This document shows positions 55,271-64,000 of a stretch of 64,000 bases of DNA, one piece after another; the first letter of the stretch is position 1; each line of letters starts with the position of its first letter. The notes beneath the pieces are model-generated. The model did no database searches, was not told where the DNA came from, and saw nothing but the letters and a program-made list of their open reading frames with translations. Made by a program: the position numbers and the translations under genes. This stretch comes from Triatoma infestans (Eukaryota; Arthropoda; Insecta; Hemiptera; Reduviidae), in assembly GCA_011037195.1 (NCBI GenBank), contig JAAEAF010014748.1, positions 124,001 to 188,000 on the forward strand, written 5' to 3'.

Positions 55271-56065
55271 TTGATGAAAGATATACACCTTAAGATTTGG
55301 TTTAAGATATATAATTGATATATATGTATATGAATGACTGCCAAGGACTTTACACTAACTGCACTGAACTGAACTGACAGACTGACGTGGCTAAAAAGAT
55401 ATAGCAACGGAGCGATGTTAAACTGATGTGTTAATCAACAGAACGATATCTGATGAGTAAAACTGAATTCAATAGAATCGAATGCCCCGTGACTGTCTCT
55501 CTCTCATATATATATCCACTGGCCGAACCTCTCCTCTCTGTGCGAGAGAGGCTGTTTCTCTCCGCTAGAGTGGATGAGTGGTGGAGGTTCACTACCCCTA
55601 CAAATGGGTAAAGCGTTTTCGAGAAATGAAGGTCCCACTTCCAAGAGACTTCCAAATGTGCTTGCAGAAATTAAAACGTAGGTGGGAATATGTATTTGTC
55701 TAATGGGGGAATAATTTGCAGGTATTTTTGTTGTTAGCAACTTGGTAACATTAATTATAATCATTTAATTTTTTATTCAGAATTATTTAGTTTCACTGCA
55801 GGACTGTACGTAATAAATGCTTTTTTATTTACGTCAGTCTCCAGTGTAGTTGTGAATATTAAGAAGAACTGACTGCAAAGTTACATACAATTGCAATTAA
55901 GACATTCTGCTGACATATATTTCTATATTATCTATTGTATTTATTTTACATTAATTTCATGGGGGCGTCCGTGCTTACCAAAGTCCACCCTAGACACAAT
56001 CATGCTTACTTTTCAGATAAATAACTTTTTGATTTTATATTTTTTTTTTTAGAATTCTTTCAAGT
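55271..56065. other. Non-coding stretch
   Basis: Short tandem ACTGA/ACTGAC units at 55357-55385 and a TATA-like CATATATATATCC at 55505. No gene assigned. Confidence 0.4.
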
Positions 56066-56173
56066 AATTATTGATTTGTTGAATATGTGGATGGGTTCTG
56101 GCAATGCTGGATAACATCTGGTATTTTGTCCGTCATAGCATGCATATTCATTTTGTTCACAAAAGGAAAAACG

Positions 56174-56210
56174 ACCTGACCGGTTTCGGATTTTCATCCA
56201 TCGTCAAAAC
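56174..56210 (-). ncRNA. Hammerhead remnant, family B left arm
   Basis: Minus strand: TTGACGA (first core base changed from C to T), T, GGAT-GAAA-ATCC stem II perfect, GAAA, CCGG, TC, AGG. One core substitution is expected to abolish activity. Confidence 0.55.
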
Positions 56211-56344
56211 AAATTTACCAAGTTCGTGTAGAGAGTTCACTGTATAAAGAGTTGGTTGGTTGGTTGTATACAACAAACCAACGTGGGTGTGTGTAACAAA
56301 AACATTAGGTTGAAGTGAACTCTCTACACGAACTTGGTGAATTT

Positions 56345-56383
56345 GCTCTGACGATAGATGAAAATCCGAAACCGGTCAGGAAC
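56345..56383 (+). ncRNA. Hammerhead ribozyme motif, family B right arm
   Basis: GCT, CTGACGA, T, AGAT-GAAA-ATCC (one mismatched closing pair in stem II), GAAA, CCGG, TC (cleavage predicted after C56377), AGGAAC. Core boxes intact. Confidence 0.6.
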
Positions 56384-56433
56384 AAAATAAATATGCATGC
56401 TACGACGGATAGAATACCAGAAATTATTGATTT

Positions 56434-57159
56434 ATCGTTATAGTATTTACCATTAGCAAAAAAATGTCATTAAAAAAATTAGTAACGATAATATCAACGA
56501 GTATTATTTTTTTAAATAATTTTCGATAGATTAAACCGACTATTATCTTTTAGAAACTAATCTAATTCAAAATATAGTATAAAAAAATGTATCTCACTAA
56601 TGTTACTGAATTACATACTTTCATGAACATTCATTCACCTGATTCCAATAGGTGATTATTACTATGCCAATACCTGCTTTAAAACTTATTTTTTATTTTC
56701 TTATAATTAAAAGATATAAAAACTAAATATTCAATTAAAAGTCTACACTAAACATGGGAAGGTTTTTGTTTCCAAATTAATATAATCTCTCCCCATTCCA
56801 ATTATACCTGTTGAAGATTTCCACCAATCAGATGCTTATTGCAATCTCAACAGCAAATCAGATTGTACCATTTTAAAGATTTCAACCAATGTCATGCGTA
56901 TTTTAGCGACAATTCATATATTAGGAAACTGATTGGTTAAAATATTCTAACTAGGTCAAATGTAATGGGAGAATTTATGAAAAGTCAGAATCAAAACCAT
57001 TCATATCTGTAGAGTAGATTTTTTGTTACTTTTAATAACTGAAGTTTCAGTGGTTTCAATTAAAAAGAAAAAAACAAAACTAAATAGCATCCCAGTCCGT
57101 TAGACGGTGTATCGGTGTCTCCTCTATCTCTCCATATAATTTGCAAGTGTTATTGTGTT
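56434..57159. other. AT-rich non-coding stretch
   Basis: Nothing supported. Confidence 0.5.
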
Positions 57160-57510
57160 CATTGGCTTAGCTTCTTCCAGTATCCTCTGTGTCTATAAAG
57201 CCCCGTGAGGAAATCCATCAGGAGGTGAAGCCTATTTTTAGTGAGGCTAATGCACGTTCAGAACTTTTCTGTTCATTACCGCTCAGACAGTCTAGGAGAG
57301 TTTTTCAGTTTTCAGCACTCTTCACAACCTCCTCATTTCCTGAGCTCTTCCTGCAGAAAGACTGATCGCTTATCCCACAGAATTCGGCCCTATTAAAGGG
57401 GAGAGGGATACATCGCCTTTCCTTGCCAGGATGTCCTTATCAGAATTTCCTTCCATGCCAACATTCCCTGGCACCGAAAGTACTTATAACTCTGTAGTTC
57501 ATATCCAGGT
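57160..57510 (-). pseudogene. LINE RNase H C-terminal fragment (minus strand)
   Basis: The minus strand reads SVPGNVGMEGNSDKDILARK and then GDVSLSPLIGP, corresponding to the VPGHVGIEGNExADxLARKG end of LINE-encoded RNase H; the catalytic His is replaced by Asn. Following residues (ISDQSFCRKSS, SERALASLKIGFTS) with stops match no strict pattern but keep coding-like composition to about 57165. Non-functional, and a different LINE subfamily from 27180 and 39290. Confidence 0.6.
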
Positions 57511-59761
57511 CATTGAGGCATTTAAATTTATTAATAATATTAACAACAGTACAAGTAGTTAGATTAAATATTTGTTTTATTACTTTTAATATTTAATTCA
57601 ACAGTAATTATAATGATAAATATTAACATAAAATCCAATAATTGAATGACCTATCTTTATAGCGGGGAATATGTTTTTAGCAGTGGTAAATGGAAAAATC
57701 GTTTCGTTTATCTGTTATCTGTTTGTTCACTTATGAGCACAGAGCTAGAGGTAATTAGGGCATGATCATTAAAAGAATATATAACTTGTATATAATAAGA
57801 GTTTATTTCGTCTTAGTACTTACTGCAAAGCTAGACAACATCGGAGATTTTCTTCTTGGGATAGCAAACCTGCTTCATTTTGTGGCCATCAAGTCTGAAA
57901 GTTCAATGGTCATCAAACTCTGAAATTGATATTCCTTTTTATGAGAAAAAGAAATGACAGGGCATTTTTTTTTTTAAATTTGTAACCGACTAATAATATA
58001 AGGCTTAACCAAAACGGGCCAAATTTAAGTTGCCTAGAACGCATTCGCTTAGTAGCCCCATTCACGCTTCGAGGATATACATAAACATAATTTACGGTGC
58101 ACTTCTTTCTCTATAATTTTCAGTCAATTAGATTTTTATCACAATAATGATATTGATTTAAAAACAGAAGCAAAAATATTTTGCAGCTCCTCAAAAGCCA
58201 TTTTCAAAAAACAATAAAGTTTAAATTCTAATCTCTACTATGTCGTATTTTATATTCGAAATATTGTCCAATTTACATACGCGTGAAGTCAGTATAGACA
58301 GACAAACACGTATATTATTTAAATTCATAACAAAAAGTTCATGACACGTAAAAAAACAACAAATGATTCGGAAATTGTAAATATTATATTGAAAATATTG
58401 TCCAATCTAAACTATTCAGATCTAAACAGATAGATATTTGTCGCTCCTTACTATGCCACAAACCTCACCCTAATACCATAATGAGTTCAACATACGTTTC
58501 GTATAACAAGTTGCCAAGACAAAATACTGATAAATATCACACCCCTCTCCTTCTCACACCATCATTGTTGCTCAAATCCATTTATACAAAAACTCTCGTC
58601 TCTCTGACAATCCTCCAAATCGACTGAATCGCCAGTGCAGTGGCAACGATGTTTTTTACGGCACTGAACAGGATTACTGCAATCCCTGAGGGAGTGCTAC
58701 AAATGGGTAGTTTCTTACCTCCTGCTGCTCAAATCATTTGAACATTTTTTTTTAGCTGATTCACTCATTATATAAATTTATTTTTTGATATAGATGGTAA
58801 ATTTCTAAATAAATTAAAATAAAATAATTAAAAAAAATAAATAAATGGGAACAAATGTTTCATTAATAAATTAAATAATTTTTTCTAATGAGTAAATTCA
58901 TCTAAATATTAATTATATTTTTTGTATTTAATTTTTTAACAGAAAAAAATAAGATATAATAAAGGATGTAACTAGAAGCTTGATACTGAATGGATACGAT
59001 AAAGATTGATTTGCCAGTCGGGTATGCTAGGCAGTTCAATACCACCAAGGGACGAGCTAACATTTCACGACAAGGCGTTTCCACAAACCATCCCCATCTG
59101 GTTAGCTAGCATTTTCATTTCTTTTTCCATTTTTTTTTTTTTTATATGAAAATTTGTATTTAAATGAAAAAAAAAGAAGAAATATTATACTTGAATAATT
59201 TCCATTTGGATAAAAATAAATTTTCCAAAGATAGGTTTAAAAGGGGATTTGAACGAGCCTTTAAGCCAGGTTGTGCAAAATCACTGGGTTTGGCTAAACC
59301 CCTTTTTAGTAGGGTTGATGCCACGCCCTTAGCCTGTAGCCACCCGGGGGATAAACCTGGTTAAACAACTAGATAGGAGGCAGATCCGTTTTAAGTAATA
59401 TAGGTAGGGCAGGCTCATGCGCGGGTCCGCCCCTTTAGCGGGGCCGGGGCCTGTTATTACTTTATATATATATATCTATATATATACATACACACATACA
59501 CACACAAACACATATTATATACATACACACAAACACAGAACAGTAGTTGTTATGTTCAACCAGTATAAACACATACACAGAGACACACAGTAACAGCTCT
59601 CTCTCACTCCTACAGAAGGTACATTATAAGCATGCGCACTAGATTACTACTAAAAACTTTCTATAATACCCCGCCAACCGCCCCACCTTTATTGTGCCAG
59701 TCGTTAACTGGCAGTCGTCCTGTATTTATCGTCTATTTTTTTCTTTTTTTTTTTTTTTGAG
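57511..59761. other. Non-coding stretch upstream of the candidate exon
   Basis: 57841-57891 is a worn family-A end (CCTGCTTCATTTTGTGGCCATC). The minus strand around 58600-58740 is open for about 45 codons (KKLPICSTPSGIAVILFS...), with no family recognised. A GC-rich patch at 59240-59450 and a TA/CA-microsatellite zone at 59460-59600 precede the exon. A small hairpin GCCAGT..ACTGGC lies at 59696-59712. Confidence 0.4.
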
Positions 59762-59880
59762 GTAAAAAAACTGTCATGTTCGATATCTGAGAGATGGACT
59801 TTCAGAGTGCTATGGAGACATTTGCTGAAGCATGGGTTGCGGCCAATACAAAGTCGGACGAAATTCATAATGGACCACAG
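59762..59880 (+). CDS. Candidate host-gene exon with start codon
   Basis: A long pyrimidine tract (59731-59758) ending in AG (59760-59761) is a strong splice acceptor shape, and CAG|GTTAGA at 59878-59886 is a good donor. Between them ATG at 59794 opens exactly 29 codons in phase 0: MDFQSAMETFAEAWVAANTK then SDEIHNGPQ. A four-codon upstream frame (ATG 59776, TGA 59788-59790) ends three bases before this ATG, which may dampen translation. Composition is balanced, unlike chance frames here, and no transposon similarity is seen. The protein is not recognised; the short helical, acidic N-terminus would suit a nuclear or cytosolic protein, but that is a guess. Downstream exons must lie beyond the window. 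Confidence 0.5.
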
Positions 59881-62800
59881 GTTAGATTAATTTTTTAACG
59901 TTTTTTTTTTTCTTAAGAAAAATCATATTTTTCTTCTTCTTCAAACGACAATTTCATATTGGGAGGGGGCGGCACCTAGCCGCTGTAAACAATGTAATAA
60001 TATCATCACAATTATCATAAAAAATACTCAAATCTTTTTATTTCTAAATAGAATACCTCGTGACATAAATAAACACGCAGTAATACAGTGAAAACAAATC
60101 TGCACAAATTTAAAGCAATACAATTCGCAAAACTTCCCAAAACAGAATTTGTTTTTAACATAAATATAAACAAAATTAAAACTATCATATTCAACTAAAT
60201 ATCATTTTTATAAACAAATAAGTTAAATTTACGCATTTTGAGCGGAAGCTATAATTAAAATAATCTATTTTTTCCGTGTAAATTTTTTATTAAGAATCAA
60301 TGTTTGATTTTTTTTTTATTTATTTATTTATTTATATTAATAAAGATTGTCTTAACGCTTATAAATTAATTAAATGTTTCTATATAGTTAATCCGTAAAG
60401 CATTTTAGTTGATTTCCTGTGCCATAATAAATTAATTAACATATTAAATTCGTAATATAACAGAAACTGTTTTTAATGATCTTTTTAACACTTTAGATTC
60501 GTTAATTTTGTTTAATAATTTAAATTTAATTAAGTTTGGCGGAAAACATATTTACCTATCAAAAAATTTTTCCCATTTTCAAAGGCATCTTAAGTTATTA
60601 TTATCAGTTTTATTACATTATGTTTTCCTTTTTCTTTTTTCTATGTTTATATAAATTAAATATCTAATCTATTTATTTTTAAAAATATATATAATTAAAA
60701 AAAAAAAAAGCATTCCAATAAAGGAAGCTACTTTTGTTCGTATAAGGTAACTTCATTTAATTTGTAAATATATTCACGAGACCTACATAGAAGGTATTGG
60801 CCGGTTTACATACTCCGTACTGATTGGTTATTTTGCGTTTATATTTTATTTTTTCTTATTTTTTTTTTTTATTTATTTTCATATTATATAGATAATTAAT
60901 CAAATATTTTTAATCATATAATATTATTATTGTTTAAAATTTAATTAATAAAAAGCATTTATTAAATCATTTCTTGGCTTAAATTTTAATGTGAAGATGG
61001 CTTTTTAGCAAGGTAAAGAATCTGCTAAATTTTTGATATGATTTGGGTGATTCTCTTTTAAAAATTTCCACTGTCGGCTGAATTTAATTATGGTTAGATA
61101 AATTTTCCATATTATTAGGGGGAAGATCGTTCGTAATGAAACTTTTTCAGGTTACTGATAGTAGATTTTGTTTTCGGTTATAAATAGGACCGCCGATTTG
61201 ATCCGTCCCAATTGTCATAATCAAGTCTTGTAGTTCGCGTACTTTTCGATTCTATTTGAAATGAGTTAAACAATCTTTCCTGATTTCATAGAAGTTTTGT
61301 GTTAAATTATTAAGAAGCCTAACATAAACAAGTTATTTTCATATACCTACTCAATTTTTTTTTTTAAGATACTGTGTTAAAAAGCATTCAACCTAAAATG
61401 GTAATTTTAATGGCCCACGGCGCGGGTGATATAATAATTTTTGTGATAATTTCGCCTTTACTATTTTGAACGATTTGAATTTACCACTTAATTCAGGGAA
61501 AAATTATCACCTAGTAAAAGTATCATCAATTTTGCAACATTCTTTACCAGAATTACAAAAATAAAAGGTTAGGTTCGGCAGTTTCAGATATAAGATATGA
61601 GATACCTTTATTAACCTTTAATTTTTTTTTTTTTAACCGCTTATTATATTCCTTTAATTTATGTAAACATACAATTTTTATTAAGTAGTTTTTCTGTTTA
61701 AAATTTAAGAAATTTAATTCACCACAAACAAATTAAGGGACAATTTCCATGTTTGTCCGATGGTTCTATTTGAAAATAGTAATTTTAACGTTGGGTGCTC
61801 TTGATAATTGTTACCTACTAATTTATAATCAGTTATCAGTGATTAAGAACTACTAACTTTTTTTAAAAAAAAGGAAGCTATAAATGTGTATGTGTAAGAT
61901 TTTACTTATATCTTAAATAAAATTATCAGTTTATCAAAATATTTCTTTGGGTTGATTGAAAAATTGTAAACAAAAAGGTTAAACACAATATACTTGTGCG
62001 AAAAGATATTCCCTTGTACCTGTCTTGTACCTTGGATTGTACCTACCTAGACAAAATACTGGAACCTGCACCAAGAACTATATTGAACTAAATAAAAATA
62101 TACAGAACTAGCTACTATACGACATCTTAACGGACTTCAATCTAAAGTCCTCTTCCGCATTGACGCATGTCATATATCCAAAATTATTTAATCTTACTGC
62201 ATCCTTATTCTTCTTCCAGTAGCTAACATAATTTCTCAACAACCAAACTTCTAATCTCTTATCTAATTATCTAATTAATTTTATTATGGCCTTTAATTAA
62301 GTAAAGTGATAAAAAATATCTGTTTAATAATAACAATACTTTTTAGTGTCATAAATTGGTATCTCCGGTTGACCAGTGTTACAGTATACGATATATTATA
62401 AAAATCTCCCATTACCTATTCGTTCTCAACAAATATATCATTTCATCTAGAAATCTAGAATTTGAAAGAACAACGTTTAGTGACCGGATTTCTGTTTTTT
62501 TTTTGAGAAAATGGAACTGTCAGAAATTTTTTCCCGAAAGCTTAAGAGATCTAGGGCATACGTTCTGTAAATGTATGTGTCAACTTCTACAATTTGATCA
62601 GAGATATTTTCCGTAATAGGCAGCTTGTTTTTTTGGTGGTCATCGACCGGTTGAGTTGATCAATTTAAAAAAAAAAGAAAACAAAAAATTGCTGAACAAC
62701 TGTGTCTGATTTGTAGCTTACGAAATAATTAGCGGAGGTTTCCATCTCCATCATTTGAATCCCGCATTAATGTTCCGCTTTCAAATAGACAGACGAGTTA

Positions 62801-64000
62801 TGTTTAAAAAAAAAAGCCTGCAATAAATGACAAAAAGATTTGGTTCCCAGAGGGGGGGAGGAGTACCTACTTTAGGATAAAACATTTCGTTGCGTCAAGT
62901 GAAGAAGTGAGAAGAAATATGTAAATGATTGGTTTACACTACAAGTGAAAGAATTTCTACTACCGACATAGAGAAGCTAATATTGAAGTGGAATAATTGT
63001 AGAAATGTGTTTGGGGGATTATGTTGAAAAATAAGTAATTTGTGAAGATTCCCTTTAATAAACTACATTAAAACTTTAAGAATGTCGTCCCCCTCATACT
63101 TATTGTACCAATATAAATAACGAATAAAGTTATAAAATAAACTTGGATAGCATAAAGTAAACACATATATTTTTGATTTAGCTGAGAATACAATTAATAG
63201 ATCTTTTATTAAACCGGTGTGTAAAAAAATAAAATGATTAAAACAGGAAAAAAGAAAACAATGTTAAAAAGGGTGAACATTTCATTAATTATGTTTAGAA
63301 ATGTTTCAGAATTTACTGCGTTGAACCACCCTATCTGCTTGTTGTTTTTTTTTGTCCAAAGCTTTGTACCTGCTAATGGTGTTTAGGCAAGAAAATATTT
63401 TTTATTTTTATTACCTTTCATTTTATAAACGGAATTTTTGTTTAAATTGATTTTAAAGTTCATAAACTATAAATAAATATAAATTTTAAATTAACAATAA
63501 ATTATATTTAATTATTTAATTATAATTAATAATACTAAAATATTATGCTAGTAAAAATGTCTTATAGCAAAGTGTTTATAGTATTCAGAGGAAAATTCTT
63601 TAATATTGAGATGTAAAGTATTTAAATTTAAAAAAAAACAAGTAGAATTGCTTCCTTGCTTGCGTTGTTTGGACTTTATGGCAGCTTTATTTGATTAATA
63701 TCAATTTTCTTTTATTGAAAAGAAAACGTGTAAAAAAAAAGGATTTTTGCAAATCTTTTGAAAGAAATCGCCGGCAAAAATCGCCTAAGAAATTATTTAT
63801 TTGTAAGTTAAGTTTCTTATAAGATAGCTTCCTTCACGGGTTCATTGATTTATATTCTGATTTATTCGTGATTATTTCCATGATATTTTTTCTAATAAAA
63901 TATGTGGGGGGAGAGTTTTTTTTTAATTTAATAGACGAATAGCCGAAAGAATTAAAGTGGAACAAGATTTTCTCACATTCTTCGATTTCTTGTATCAAAA
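59881..64000 (+). other. AT-rich DNA, possibly first coding intron
   Basis: No further coding exon, tRNA or intact repeat was found. If the exon at 59762 is real, this is its intron. 62598-62654 holds a family-A short end (GATCAGAGATATTTTCC ... GGTCATCGACCGGTTG) truncated inside the hammerhead. Confidence 0.45.
62598..62654 (-). repeat. Truncated family-A hammerhead end
   Basis: Contains AGAGATATTTTCCGTAATAG and TGGTCATCGACCGGTTG, the outer short end plus the 3' third of the ribozyme on the minus strand, then stops. TTGATCA occurs on both sides (62594-62600 and 62656-62662), possibly a short target repeat. Confidence 0.55.

Larger units (their letters stand above)
56066..56433. mobile_element. 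Hammerhead family B palindrome with 12-bp target duplication
   Basis: The flanking direct repeat AATTATTGATTT occurs at 56066-56077 and 56422-56433. Between them two arms fold around a centre at about 56268 (GGTTGTATACAACAAACC). Arm landmarks are GCATGCATATTCATTTTGTTC, CCAAGTTCGTGTAGAGAG and the hammerhead on each side. The left arm has an extra 17 bases inside the stem I region (about 56160-56175). The left end is longer (TTGAATATGTGGATGGG) than the right, the same asymmetry seen in family A. Confidence 0.8.

Noticed and set aside
59164..59364. 66-codon plus frame ending in a GC-rich patch
   Set aside because: Begins in an A-rich tract and has no recognisable family; the GC patch looks like repeat sequence rather than an exon.
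1..64000. Prokaryotic operons, phage or CRISPR systems
   Set aside because: No dense coding, ribosome-binding sites or spacer arrays; all coding remains are eukaryotic transposons.

Overview
The window looks like AT-rich, intron- or intergenic-type DNA from an arthropod, most likely an insect. The reasons are the density and kinds of mobile DNA: mariner (DD34D) transposase remains, Helitrons with Pif1-type helicase fragments, a Penelope-like element (PLE) with a GIY-YIG endonuclease, Jockey/R1/RTE-like LINE tails and tRNA-derived SINEs. There is no bacterial gene organisation, no rRNA and no CRISPR. The species cannot be fixed from the sequence. Nearly every coding-like stretch is a broken transposon. 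The only candidate host-gene piece is a short exon near 59.8 kb.

Layout. 0-2 kb: an inverted PLE hammerhead element abutting a LINE tail, then an 850-bp foldback element. 5.3-8 kb: three LINE fragments, including an RTE-type APE endonuclease with frameshifts, and a small acidic ORF. 8.2-9.7 kb: a foldback element with a GT microsatellite and two internal 300-bp modules; other copies lie at 24.4-25.4 and 30.6-31.6 kb, with several remnants. 10.7-11.8 kb: a 1-kb inverted duplication centred on a SINE. 14.4-15.7 kb: a PLE copy with the GIY-YIG domain. 20-24.3 kb: a hammerhead palindrome, LINE tails and a deleted mariner. 26-29.6 kb: SINEs, a hammerhead-B element, a LINE RNase H fragment and a hammerhead-B palindrome. 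32.7 kb: a hammerhead-A element with a 12-bp target duplication. 34.9-36.9 kb: a Helitron with a mariner inside it. 38-40 kb: a possible MADF pseudogene and LINE fragments. 42.6-44.4 kb: hammerhead-B elements, one split by a second Helitron. 47.6-50.5 kb: a SINE cluster. 51.2 kb: a hammerhead-A palindrome. 53.8-55.3 kb: a second large foldback and a mariner 5' end. 56.1 kb: a hammerhead-B palindrome. 57.2 kb: a LINE RNase H fragment. 59.8 kb: the candidate exon. 59.9-64 kb: AT-rich DNA, possibly its intron.

The most interesting system is a set of short palindromic elements whose arms carry hammerhead ribozyme motifs (CUGANGA, stem II, GAAA, then the self-complementary core ACCGGU). There are two families, A and B, with 12-15 bp target duplications at four loci. 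Family A shares its ends with the GIY-YIG PLE copy, so these are probably PLE-derived, non-autonomous inverted dimers. Hammerheads in PLEs are known; the compact inverted-dimer form and its fixed end asymmetry deserve a second look. Nesting with direct 'empty site' comparisons inside the window dates several insertions: Helitron into hammerhead-B, mariner into Helitron, hammerhead-A into the GT foldback.
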